Part shown: one piece after another, positions 46,652-56,300 of the stretch
How the letters are laid out: the number at the start of each line of letters is the position of its first letter
How positions within the stretch are numbered: position 1 is the first letter of the stretch
Source: Holophagae bacterium
GTDB taxonomy: Bacteria > Acidobacteriota > Holophagae > Acanthopleuribacterales > Acanthopleuribacteraceae
Reading direction: 5' to 3'
Assembly: GCA_030429565.1 (NCBI GenBank)
Contig: JAUIFE010000013.1
Coordinates: forward strand, 124,001 to 188,000
DNA length: 64,000 bases
Made by a program: the position numbers and the translations under genes
Notes under the pieces: generated by a model
The model's input: the letters and a program-made list of their open reading frames with translations, nothing else
The model's database searches: none
What the model was told of the DNA's origin: nothing

Positions 46652-47737
46652 ATGCTTGTGAGATTTTTCGCGATCGCTTTGTGTATGACCGCTTTTTGTT
46701 TCGGGCAATTACCCGATCGCGACGCCTTAGTTAAAAAATTGGTTGATGGATCGTCCAGCGATTCCGATTTTGCCACCCAAGAGTTAATCAAACACTTTCA
46801 GATGGGTGGTCTGCGTACGGTTGTGCGCAACATCAACAACCTTTCCGACGAAAAGAAAGTTCAATACATGCACGTGTTGCGTCACATGGACTTATTTCGT
46901 TTCCGCAACGACTTAAACGCGAACTTAATTGAAGCGCCCAACGACGTGGCGCGGATGGTGGCTTTGCGTTTGCTCTCGACTTTCGGGGAACGGCTCACCC
47001 CTGAAGTGTTCGAACCTTACGTTGCCAACGAAGAAAACCCTTTGCCGCTGCGTTTGGCCGCAATGAGTGGTTTGATTCAAGTTCAGCGACCCGCCGCCTA
47101 CGACCGTTTCATCGAATTGGCTGAAAAAGCCACCTTCGATCCGGCTACCGGTCGCGACGATTTCGAATTTTGCGAAATCTCCGCCAAAAATCGTGGGTTT
47201 TTCCTCTACACCAAGTCCAAGTTGGAAGATAAAAAAGCGCCTTTGGGTGCGGTGATGGTTTCCATTTACCTTGCCGGTCCTCGCAACGACGACATCTACA
47301 CCAACTTGCTCGACCAGCGTCGTCGCAAGTTGATTCCGCTTCTGATCGACCGCGCCATTCTCGCCGGTGCACCCAACCTGTTGGAACTGATGGCCGATCA
47401 CAAAACCTGCAAAAAGGCAAAAGATGAAATTAAGAAGGCAATGCCCGCCGCTCAGGGTGTCGCCGACTTGAAGAAACAGCTTTTTGCCCACGACATCCAA
47501 AAGATGCCGGTTGCACCGCGACTCGACTTGCGTCCCAACGGTCAAGGGACCGAAGACGGTTTCCGCTCCGCTTACGGGGTGATTAAAGTCGACACCGAAG
47601 GTGTTATCAGTGTCGTCAAATCCTTTTCTCCTTTTGGCGGCAACGGTAACCTCGCTGCCAAAATCGGTAGCAAAACCTTTCCCGCCTTTGTCGACTGGGA
47701 GCCTTCGGAGTCTTATTTCCTGGTGGTCACGCCTTAA
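46652..47737 (+). CDS. Exported HEAT-repeat-like protein, unknown function
   Basis: The 361-aa protein has a signal peptide (MLVRFFAIALCMTAFCFG) and then mostly paired helices like HEAT repeats (about residues 25-270; ARMVALRLLSTFGERLTPEVFEPY, in two blocks, and PLPLRLAAMSGLIQV). The last 90 residues are richer in Gly and strand formers. HEAT scaffolds bind proteins or peptides. No catalytic motif is seen. It is a single-gene unit, with a terminator before (46408) and after (47780). The leader is AT-rich, with TTGGGA and TAATGT at 46489 and 46511 as a weak promoter possibility. Confidence 0.75.
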   Translation: MLVRFFAIALCMTAFCFGQLPDRDALVKKLVDGSSSDSDFATQELIKHFQMGGLRTVVRNINNLSDEKKVQYMHVLRHMDLFRFRNDLNANLIEAPNDVARMVALRLLSTFGERLTPEVFEPYVANEENPLPLRLAAMSGLIQVQRPAAYDRFIELAEKATFDPATGRDDFEFCEISAKNRGFFLYTKSKLEDKKAPLGAVMVSIYLAGPRNDDIYTNLLDQRRRKLIPLLIDRAILAGAPNLLELMADHKTCKKAKDEIKKAMPAAQGVADLKKQLFAHDIQKMPVAPRLDLRPNGQGTEDGFRSAYGVIKVDTEGVISVVKSFSPFGGNGNLAAKIGSKTFPAFVDWEPSESYFLVVTP

Positions 47738-47779
47738 GGCCGTTAGCCGCCGCGATTACAGGTTTTTAACTTAGCTAAG

Positions 47780-47816
47780 ACGGTGCTCGTTCTTTTCCGA
47801 ACGGGCGCCGTTTTTT
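47780..47816 (+). terminator. Intrinsic terminator after the HEAT-like gene
   Basis: ACGGTGCTCGTTC (47780-47792) pairs with GAACGGGCGCCGT (47799-47811) with two G-U pairs, and six T follow. The loop is short. Confidence 0.9.
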
Positions 47817-48179
47817 CATTTTAGGCCTCGTGTTTTGGGGTGAAGGCTTGCGCGTCGGGGCCTGGCGACCCGCCGTAACAGGGGGTGCGGCGGGTTCGGG
47901 TTAACTTGATGGGCGGCATTAATGCGCTAAGTGCTCCATTTATTGGGTTCTAGGCAAAAAACGCGTTCGGCATCGCCGCTGAACAGTGTAAAATGTGATT
48001 AAACCTAAATTGAGCCATTCTTGGCGGCGCACTCAGGTTATCTGTTGGGCTGCAACGTGCCTTAAAAGCCTGTGCTTTTTTCAACACATTTCACACCGAC
48101 AGGCTCGGCGATTTGGTCGTTCCGAATCGCTCTCTTTGGGTTCAAACCAACCGGAAACCAACCAAAGGAAGGGGGCTGC
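47817..48179. other. Leader region of the REC-DUF4388-DegV gene
   Basis: About 360 bases without a supported gene. It holds a GC-rich hairpin around 47868-47897 (CCCGCCG with CGGCGGG). The frame of the next gene stays open back to 48072, but no upstream start has a ribosome site. No known riboswitch pattern was seen. Confidence 0.5.
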
Positions 48180-49937
48180 ATGCCGATTCCACATATTTTG
48201 TATTTGGACAATCACTTTGAAGACAAAAAGAAAATGGTGATTCTTTTGTTCTCAAATGGTTATGAAGTCATGCCGGTTTCTAACCTCAAAGAGGGTTTAT
48301 CCGCCCTGCGGGTCGCCGACTTTGACATGGTGCTTTGCGACATGCATCTACCCGACGGGGACGCCGACCATCTCATCCAGACAGTCAAAAGTTCGACCGA
48401 CCTCTCCAAAATTCCGGTCATGGTGATTACCAGCCAAGCCAGCGATGTCGACCGCCAAGCGGTGATGTCGCTGGGAGCGGCCGACTACATCGGCAAAGAT
48501 CTCGACCCTACCCAGTTTTTAAAACGGGTTAAAGAAACGGTTAACTTACACCGGCGCGCCATTAAAAAAACATCAGTGGGCATATCCGGGCAACTGGCTC
48601 GGCTCAAGATCATCGACTTGATCATGCAGCTTTCCGATGAGAAAAGTTCCGGTTGCATAACCATTGACGGCCCCTTGCTGATGGAAATCCATATGCGTGA
48701 CGGCCAAATCGTCCACGCCCGTCATGGCATTACGCTTGGTAAAAAGGCCCTGTTTCGTTGCTTGCGCATTGCCGAGGCGGCCTTTCACTTTCAGGCCGAT
48801 AGTCAGGTGATCGACTATTCGACGGAAGGTGACCTCGATGATTTGCTTGAAGAGGCGCGTGTTTCCAATGAGAAACTCATGGCCAACTGGCACAAGTTGC
48901 CCAACGCCAACTACCGGGTGCGCATCGGCAACCCAACCGCCTTGCAATCGGCGAACTTTAAACCGGAAGTGCGCGCCGCCTTGGAAATTATAAAAAAATA
49001 CCCGCGTATCGGCACCTATGTGGATCGACTCAACCTGCCCGACGTCATTTGTTACGAATACCTCCACACCTTTCTAGAGCGCGAAATTATTGAGTTGGTC
49101 ACGGAACACAAGCCGGTCAAAATTGTCACCGACGCCAGTTGTGATTTACCTCAAGAAGAACTCTACGATTTGGGGGTTTCCTGCTTTAGTGTCTCGCTTA
49201 AAGTGGGTAGTGAACAACTCTTGGCGACCGATCCCAAAACGGAAGATGTGGTCTATGCCAGCAAAACCAAGGTGCTCGAGCAAATAGAAATCGTGCCGCC
49301 GGATAACGAAACCATCTTGGACCGCTACGTGAACTTTCTGCCTAAGTACGATTGTGTCACGATCACCATGGGTGAGCGTGTCGGCACCATGTTCGATTCC
49401 ATCGACAAAAACCTCGCCAAGCTACAGGCGACCGGTTTAGACGGCAAAAGTTTGCTGGCCAACGAAACCACCACCATCAACAGTCATTCTTTTTCGCTGG
49501 GCTTGGGTTTGTTGGTACGTTATGCGGCTGAGTTGGTCGAGCAAGGTTTACAAGCGGAACAGGTGGAAGAGAAGGTCATCGTCGCCATTTCACAACTGCA
49601 CATGATTTTTGCCGTGAACGCCGACCGCAGCTTCTTGGCCAAAAAAGGATTTTCCATTCTGTACTGGAACGGCGAAGAATTTGAGTTGGTTGAGAAACTG
49701 GATAAAAAAGAGAACCCGATTAACGCGATGGCCCAACAGGTTGAACGGCGGCTTGACCACAAGTCCGGTTTGCATATGTCACTGGGCCACGTGCGCAACC
49801 GTCAGCAGGGTGAAGCGCTGCGATTGGAATTGGGTCGCCGCTTGTCGACCACTCGGGTACCCTTGCGTCAAATGGGCCCGATCGCCGGTTACCGGCTTGG
49901 TGAGGGCGCATTAGGTGTGGCCTTTTTCCAAGAATAA
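48180..49937 (+). CDS. Response regulator fused to DUF4388 and a DegV lipid-binding domain
   Basis: The 585-aa protein starts at ATG 48180 behind AAGGAAGG. Residues 1-125 are a receiver domain with phospho-acceptor Asp54 (LCDMHLPDGD) and Lys in YIGKDL. Residues about 135-235 are a DUF4388/PatA-like domain (GISGQLARLKIIDLIMQL, ...GQIVHARHG). Residues about 300-585 are DegV-like (VKIVTDASCDLPQEEL, VTITMGERVGTMFDSI, TTTINSHSFSLGLGLLVR). DegV proteins bind fatty acids, and in FakB form they present them for phosphorylation by FakA. The fusion suggests phospho-signal control of lipid binding, or lipid sensing that feeds a DUF4388 output (inference). Confidence 0.88.
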   Translation: MPIPHILYLDNHFEDKKKMVILLFSNGYEVMPVSNLKEGLSALRVADFDMVLCDMHLPDGDADHLIQTVKSSTDLSKIPVMVITSQASDVDRQAVMSLGAADYIGKDLDPTQFLKRVKETVNLHRRAIKKTSVGISGQLARLKIIDLIMQLSDEKSSGCITIDGPLLMEIHMRDGQIVHARHGITLGKKALFRCLRIAEAAFHFQADSQVIDYSTEGDLDDLLEEARVSNEKLMANWHKLPNANYRVRIGNPTALQSANFKPEVRAALEIIKKYPRIGTYVDRLNLPDVICYEYLHTFLEREIIELVTEHKPVKIVTDASCDLPQEELYDLGVSCFSVSLKVGSEQLLATDPKTEDVVYASKTKVLEQIEIVPPDNETILDRYVNFLPKYDCVTITMGERVGTMFDSIDKNLAKLQATGLDGKSLLANETTTINSHSFSLGLGLLVRYAAELVEQGLQAEQVEEKVIVAISQLHMIFAVNADRSFLAKKGFSILYWNGEEFELVEKLDKKENPINAMAQQVERRLDHKSGLHMSLGHVRNRQQGEALRLELGRRLSTTRVPLRQMGPIAGYRLGEGALGVAFFQE

Positions 49938-49942
49938 ACAAG

Positions 49943-49960
49943 GCCCGCAGTGGTGCGGGC
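49943..49960. terminator. Short perfect hairpin between convergent genes
   Basis: GCCCGCA (49943-49949) pairs with TGCGGGC (49954-49960) with a GTGG loop. It lacks a clear U-run on either side, so termination is likely weak. It lies 6 bases after the DegV-fusion stop and downstream of the LiaF-like gene. Confidence 0.5.
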
Positions 49961-50033
49961 GCTTGCTTCCCGTGTGAGCGGGTTTCGGATTGGATTTACG
50001 CCTGTCGTGCGCGGGGCTCGGCTGAGTACTCGG

Positions 50034-50948
50034 CTAACGCCATGAAATGGCGAGGTCGCCAACCGGGCCCTTCATGGCGATTTCCAGTTTGGGGCTGCTG
50101 GGATGGTAACTTTCCGGTTCCCAGACTTTGTCGTTTTTGACGAAGCCATAGGGGCTTAAATCGCGCGAGGTACCGCGAATGACGACGTGCGTGCCGCGCG
50201 GGAAGGTTAAGTCGGCGTTGCCAATATCCAGGTCCAGTTTTACCTCGGTGTTTAGCAGTAACTTGGGGCCGAAATCGACACTCAACTCACCGACGCCGCC
50301 GTTGATTTTGATTCGGTCGGCTTTGAGGTTTGCCAAGTTGTAAATTTCCAGGTCGCCGGCGGTTAATCCAAAGGTGGCTTTGCCGCGCACAATCGATTGA
50401 TTAATGGTGGGAAAGTCGATATCGAGGTCACCGTAGGAGGCGCGCGCGCGGAACCGACTGATGTTGAGGTCGGCGAAATTAAGCGAGCCGTAACCGACAC
50501 TGTTAATCGACATGTTGAAGTCGAGTTCGGCGCGGCGTGGAATCTCGGCGCGCATGGTGGGGGCCGTCTTTTGGATGTGGGCGGCTAAGCGGTTAAGCGT
50601 ATAAGGAATGCTGGTTTCCCATTTGAAGACCTGTGTATCGCGGTCAAACGAGCTGTAGCCGCGGCCTTTTTGGAAATAAGTGACCGCCTCGCCGACGGCT
50701 TCCCGGTCGGCTGCTTTAAGCGCTAAGTTGCCGGCACGGCCACGAAAATGGACCTTGATGTTGCGATCCTGTCCGTAGCTCAAGCTGGTGCGTTGTCGGT
50801 TTTCCTGCTTATCGCGGTCGGCTTCGTCGGCAGGCGAGGGGTTGCCAGGATCCTGGCCCCACAATGGGGTGGCGAGCAACAAAAGGGTGCAAAAGCTGAA
50901 TAAGGCGCTGTGGTTCAAGGCGTGGGACGCTTGTTTGAGCCATGTCAT
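50034..50948 (-). CDS. Exported LiaF/toastrack-like protein
   Basis: The 304-aa protein has a signal peptide (hydrophobic SALFSFCTLLLLATPLWG) after a charged start. The rest is made of short repeated beta strands with alternating hydrophobics (GSLNFADLNISRFRARASYG, GDLEIYNLANLKADRIKING, GVGELSVDFG, LDIGNADLTFPRGTHVVIRG), which is the toastrack pattern seen in LiaF and DUF4097-type proteins. These often sit at the envelope near stress systems. Function here is unknown. A 50-residue charged linker follows the signal. It is 144 bases from the next minus-strand gene and may be cotranscribed with it. Confidence 0.7.
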   Translation of the reverse strand: MTWLKQASHALNHSALFSFCTLLLLATPLWGQDPGNPSPADEADRDKQENRQRTSLSYGQDRNIKVHFRGRAGNLALKAADREAVGEAVTYFQKGRGYSSFDRDTQVFKWETSIPYTLNRLAAHIQKTAPTMRAEIPRRAELDFNMSINSVGYGSLNFADLNISRFRARASYGDLDIDFPTINQSIVRGKATFGLTAGDLEIYNLANLKADRIKINGGVGELSVDFGPKLLLNTEVKLDLDIGNADLTFPRGTHVVIRGTSRDLSPYGFVKNDKVWEPESYHPSSPKLEIAMKGPVGDLAISWR

Positions 50949-51092
50949 TGCGATCTCTCCTTCTCTGTTTCCGTTTTACCAAATCCGAAAGGATGCCTTT
51001 GAGCCCGTCGTGATGGGAACCAAGGCGGTGGTAAGAACTTCGCGCTAGCATAACCGATTTCAACGGCAAAGGTACGTCAAGCCGTCCCGGGT

Positions 51093-51692
51093 TTAGTGAC
51101 GGCGGCTCGCCAGGGTGGCCGCCACCCAACGCAGAAACGAGTTTTCGCCGACCGCGGGGCCCGCCTGGTGGCACAATCGTTCCTCGCCGCGCCATTCGCT
51201 GACTTGGGTGCCGTGATCGGCGCGATCCAAATTGAAAATGGCGACGGCCGGTCCTTTTTGGGGATCGAGATCGGCTTCCTCGGCGCGTGGGTCCAGCAGC
51301 AGGACAACGGCAATGAGGTGGGTTTCACCGGTAAAGCGGGGTTCGGGTAGCTTGAAGAGCAGGCACGGCCACGGTTTAATCACCGTGGTTTTAATGTGTA
51401 AATCCTCGGCGAGCAGGCGAAAAGGGTCGTGGTTTTTTTGGTTGATATCGCGATTGACCTCGATCAGGTAAGTCACGAAGCGATCACGGTCCATTTTTAG
51501 TGCGCCAAAGAACGTCATTGGGTCGCGCCAGGCCACTTGCGGCACGACGACTTGGGAAAAAGTGAAGTGATGGGCGCGTGGTTGGTTCACGGTTGTGGCG
51601 GTTTCTGCCGCTGTTTCTTTATTGGGCGCAGCTTTCGCCGTGTCTTGGGCGGGTCGATTGGATTGTGCGCGCCGCTTTAAAAATTGAAACAT
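51093..51692 (-). CDS. Unknown 199-aa cytoplasmic protein
   Basis: The first 40 residues are low-complexity (Ala, Thr, Gln, Asn). The remainder is a compact alpha/beta domain with VVLLLDPRAEEADL and GPAVAIFNLDRADHG segments that suggest beta strands. No signal peptide, membrane segment or known motif is seen. It precedes the LiaF-like gene on the same strand and is divergent from the exported propeller gene at 51893. Confidence 0.6.
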   Translation of the reverse strand: MFQFLKRRAQSNRPAQDTAKAAPNKETAAETATTVNQPRAHHFTFSQVVVPQVAWRDPMTFFGALKMDRDRFVTYLIEVNRDINQKNHDPFRLLAEDLHIKTTVIKPWPCLLFKLPEPRFTGETHLIAVVLLLDPRAEEADLDPQKGPAVAIFNLDRADHGTQVSEWRGEERLCHQAGPAVGENSFLRWVAATLASRRH

Positions 51693-51892
51693 GACCGATA
51701 CTCCCTCGCTATCATTTCGCGCATCTTACCCGATTGGGCACGCCAACCCAAGTTTGTCTTGGCCGCGGGGTACGGGAAGAGGACTTGCTCGTCCGCCAAG
51801 GTAATGGCATGATTGGGCTTTTCTTGGACGGCGGCGGGCGGTAGTGACAGGGTGTCATGGAAAACCCGATGCGATCGGTGGGGTAGAGGACA

Positions 51893-53092
51893 ATGCTTAG
51901 ATTTGGTTTGTGTTTTGCGGCCGTCGGATTATTGGTGTCGCTGTTGGGCCAAGCGCCGCGGCCGGTGAAACCGGTTTTTGAGTGGGCTGAAGTACCGACG
52001 ACGGCGCCGGATCGGCTGGGAACCAGTGTGCTGCAGTGGGATCCTGGTGACAAAACGCTGACGGTGATCGAATACCGACAGGCCAAGGTCTTTCAAACGA
52101 CCAGGGTTCAAACCGATTTACCGCGATGGCCGGTCATTGACTGGATTTGTCGCCGGCGTGTGATCATGGTGGTCCAGCGCAGTGCCGAGTTTCCCCGCCA
52201 AATTTGGGTGACCCGCATTCCTTTGGACGACCCGCGCAATTACCACCAATGGCAGATTGAACACCAACATTCGGTGCGTTGGGCTGTGATTAATCCGCTG
52301 TGTCGGCGCATGATTACCCTGGACGATGAAGGCATGCTGCGTTTGTGGCACCTGGGTCTCGATCCCTATGACGAGCGACCGCCGCAACAGCAAATCGCAA
52401 AACTGTTGCGTGAAGACGAATACAAGAAACACAAGCTGTCGCGTTATGAACCCCATTGGTCGCCGCTCGGTAATTTTTACGTGTTGCCCACTTTTGGGGG
52501 CGGCCTGCAACTCATCGAAGAGCAGGACGGCAGCTTGGCCGCGCCTTTTGCCACAAAAAGAGGCGAGCCCTATTACCGTTACGACCAACCATATCTGCGC
52601 GGTGTGTTGTTCAGTCGCCACGAAAGGCGGATGGCGGTGTGGCGTTTCCCCGAAGTCGGCATTCCCGCGCCTGGCGGCGATTTGGTAATTTGGGACAATT
52701 GGAGCTTGCGTGAGCCGCGCGAGGTTCGTTTGGACCCCATGAACTTGGGCGGTTTTGATTTTCACCGCGATGAGCGCCATTTGCTGGTGGCCTTCCGCGA
52801 TCAAATGGTTGTCTGGGACACCGAAGACAATAAGTGGGTGCGTGAATGGACGGCCGAACACGCTAAGTTGGTGCGCGCTCATCCCGATCGTGCTTGGGTT
52901 GTGGTTTACGACCTTAACGGTGGTCTAACCCTGTACGATGTGGAAACGACCGAGGTTGTCGCTTCCTTCGCGGCGGCAGGTGACCTTGGCAAACGCTTGG
53001 AATTTAGCGACGACGGCCGTTTGTTGTGGATGTGGCACGGTCGCGAAGCACCCCTTTCGCTTAAGGCTTGGGTGGTGCCCTTCGGCGACTGA
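51893..53092 (+). CDS. Exported beta-propeller-like protein
   Basis: The 399-aa protein has a signal peptide (MLRFGLCFAAVGLLVSLLG). It then has repeated WD40/YVTN-like blades, for example LDDEGMLRLWHLG, GGDLVIWDNWSLREPREV, RDQMVVWDTEDNKWV and NGGLTLYDVETTEVV, giving about six or seven blades. Propellers of this kind usually bind other proteins outside the cytoplasm. No catalytic residues are evident. It stands alone between a divergent gene and the promoter of the 2-oxoglutarate dehydrogenase gene. Confidence 0.75.
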   Translation: MLRFGLCFAAVGLLVSLLGQAPRPVKPVFEWAEVPTTAPDRLGTSVLQWDPGDKTLTVIEYRQAKVFQTTRVQTDLPRWPVIDWICRRRVIMVVQRSAEFPRQIWVTRIPLDDPRNYHQWQIEHQHSVRWAVINPLCRRMITLDDEGMLRLWHLGLDPYDERPPQQQIAKLLREDEYKKHKLSRYEPHWSPLGNFYVLPTFGGGLQLIEEQDGSLAAPFATKRGEPYYRYDQPYLRGVLFSRHERRMAVWRFPEVGIPAPGGDLVIWDNWSLREPREVRLDPMNLGGFDFHRDERHLLVAFRDQMVVWDTEDNKWVREWTAEHAKLVRAHPDRAWVVVYDLNGGLTLYDVETTEVVASFAAAGDLGKRLEFSDDGRLLWMWHGREAPLSLKAWVVPFGD

Positions 53093-53111
53093 TTTTGCCG
53101 CCTCAGCTCGA

Positions 53112-53140
53112 TTGATCTACCCGCCGATGTCGGCTATACT
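53112..53140 (+). promoter_or_regulatory. Sigma-70-type promoter of the sucA-like gene
   Basis: TTGATC (53112-53117), a 17-base spacer and TATACT (53135-53140) form a good consensus promoter. The transcript leader would be about 215 bases. No other gene starts between it and 53365. Confidence 0.7.
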
Positions 53141-53364
53141 GCCCACATCCAGCATCCACGACCACTCATGGCGGCGGTGAGCCGACGCGCGTTGGGTTAA
53201 CCGCGATTTTACGCCATTTGCGTCTGCCGGCGTTGCCGTCGCGACCGCGTCGATCGGGCTAGGCTTGCGCCGTCTGCGCGCGGGTTAGGCCGAGGCAACT
53301 CGGACAAGGTTTTGGTGGGAACGGATGCCGGTGGAAATTAAAACCGTTTTTGGGGAGTGGGTGC

Positions 53365-56300
53365 GTGTCAAGTTTTCCTTTTTACAGCCAAAACCTCGCG
53401 TTCGTCGAATCAATTTATGAAATGTACCGTAGCGACCCCAGCAGCGTTTCACCGCAGTGGCGCGCCTATTTTGAAGGCGACGGCGATCCAACCGTGGTGC
53501 CGATTAGCGCGCCGACGCCCGCAATTCCTATTGCGGCGACACCGGCGCCCACCACCACGATGTTGACGGCTTCCTGTTTGGGGGCCCATGAGGAAGAAAA
53601 ACGGGCGCGTTTGGCCGCCGGCGATAGTGTGCTAGCTTACCTCAACCAAATTTCCTTGTTTCAACTGGTTACGGCCGACGATTTACAGGCTATCGCCGCG
53701 ATTACCGATTTAGTCGCCAAAAAGGGTGGCGAGGTGATTAGCCATACCGGACAAGCCGCCAACGACTTCTTTTACATTATCGAGGGGCGGGTGGCGATTG
53801 TGAAAAAAGGGGTCGAAATTAACTATCTCGACGCCGGCGAAATGATTGGCGAGCTGGCGGTATTCGACGACCGCCCGCGTTCGGCCACAATGATTGCCAA
53901 AAGTGACTGTCGCTTGATTCACATCCAGCGCGAACGCCTGTATGAGGTCATGCAAAAACGCAGCAGTTTGGATTTGGGTTTGGTGCATGTTCTAGCGGCG
54001 CGTTTGCGCGACGCCGCTTTCCGTCAGGAACGGGCCGATCGCTTGGTAACGGCGTATCGCGAACGCGGTCATGCAAAAGCTCATATTGACCCCCTTGGTT
54101 TGCGCGACCAAATCGAACACCCTGAGTTGACCTTGGAACACTACGGGTTCCGCCAGTCCGATCTCGATCTGAAGTTGACGGTAAAGATCGGCAAGGCTTC
54201 GGTCAGCCGCAGCTTGCGCGACATAATTAACCACCTTGAGGAAACCTATTGCCGTTCGATCGGGGTGCAATTTACCCACATCGATGATCTCGATATCCAA
54301 GAATGGATTCGACTGCGTATGGAAGATCCGTCACTGCGCATGCACATGACGCGTGAGGAACAAAAACATATCTTGCGCAAGCTGACCGACGCCGAGAATT
54401 TCGAAAGCTTTTTGCACCGCAAGTTTGTCGGTGCCAAACGCTTTTCGCTTGAGGGTGCGGAGAGTCTCATACCGCTGTTGGAGAACGCCATTGAGGAGGC
54501 CGGTTCACACGAGGTCGACGAGGTCATCATCGGCATGGCCCACCGCGGCCGGCTGAACGTGCTTGTCAATATTATGGGGAAACCCGCCAGCCAGGTTTTT
54601 CGCGAATTTAAGGACACCTCACCCGACACCCACGGTGGGCGCGGTGATGTGAAATACCACCTGGGTTATGGCAGTGATCACCGCACCGCGGCCGGCAAGG
54701 ATTTGCACCTGAGTTTGTGTTTTAACCCGAGTCACCTGGAGTTTGTCGGGCCGGTGTGTATGGGGCGTGTGCGCGCCAAGCAGGATCGTTTTGGCGACCG
54801 CAACCGTCAGCGTGCTTTGGCCTTGGTGATTCACGGCGATGCCGCCTTTGCCGGGCAAGGGGTTGTGCAGGAAATGTTGAACCTCAGTGAACTTGAGGGT
54901 TACTGCACCGGTGGCACCGTTCACATCATTCTCAATAACCAAGTGGGTTTTACGACCGATCCCGGCGATGCGCGCTCCACCCAATACGCTACCGACGTGG
55001 CGCGCATGCTGCAAATTCCTATTTTCCACGTCAATGGTGAGGATCCCGAGGCGGTGGCCCGTTCGATTCGCATTGCCATGGACTTCCGCAAGGAATTTCG
55101 CAAAGACATCGTGATCGACATGTACAGCTACCGCAAATACGGCCACAACGAAGGTGACGATCCAGGCTTTACCCAGCCTACCTTGTACCAACGCATCAAA
55201 AAGCGCCCAACGGTGCGCGAGTTTTACGTCAAAAACTTGCTGAAGTTGGGTGGGATTACGCAAGCGGAGGCGGATCAAATTCAAGAAGAGTCCCGTGCTC
55301 ATTTGGAAGCCGAATACCAACAGGCCGAGGATCCCAGCGGCGCTTATATTGAAATCGAAATGGGTCAAGGTTTGTGGAAGCCCTATCGCGGCGGTTTGGA
55401 AGCCGACATGCCGGATGTGGCTACCAAGGTGCCCTTGGCAACGCTGCAAGCGCTTTTGCGCAAACTCTCCCAGGTCCCTGAAGACTTTAAACCCCACAGC
55501 AAAATCCAGCGCTTCCTCAAACAACAGGAAGAGATGGCCGACGGCGAACGGCTGCTGAGTTGGGGCAACGGCGAGGCGTTGGCTTTTGCCACCTTGTTGC
55601 AGGAAGGGCATGCGGTGCGTTTTACCGGTCAGGATGTTCAGCGCGGTACCTTCAGCCACCGTCACGCGGTGCTGCACGACAACCGTGACAACAGATTGTT
55701 CACGCCTTTGGCGCAGGTTGCCGACAAAGGTGCTTTCCTCGAACTTTACAACAGCCCACTCAGCGAAGTGGCCGTTATGAGCTTTGAGTACGGCTACAGC
55801 CTTGATTACCCCGAGGCACTGGTGATTTGGGAAGCGCAGTTTGGTGACTTCAGCAACGTTGCGCAGGTTATCATCGACCAGTTCATCAGTACCAGTGAGG
55901 AAAAGTGGCGTCGTTTGAGCGGTTTGGCGTTGTTCCTGCCGCACGGCTTCGAAGGGCAGGGGCCCGAGCACTCCAGCGCCCGTTTGGAACGTTTCCTGAT
56001 GTTGGCCGCCGATGACAACATTCAGGTGGTTAACCTCACCACACCGGCCCAGCTTTTCCATTGTCTGCGCCGCCAAGTGTTGCGCCCGTGGCGCAAGCCG
56101 CTGATTGTGATGTCGCCCAAAAGTTTATTGCGCCACCCCGAGGCGGTGTCGCCGCTGACAGATTTGGCCGAGAGTTCGTTCTTGCGTGTGATCGGCGACG
56201 ACTCGGTGCCGGCCGATCAGGTGAAACGGGTTTTGCTGTGTAGTGGCAAAGTGTATTACGAACTGTTGGCGGCACGCCGTGACCATGGCTTAGACCACGT

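Noticed and set aside
54619..56076. 485-codon open frame on the minus strand
   Set aside because: It lies fully antisense to the conserved catalytic part of sucA. Its sequence has no recognisable domain and follows from the codon bias of the plus-strand gene.
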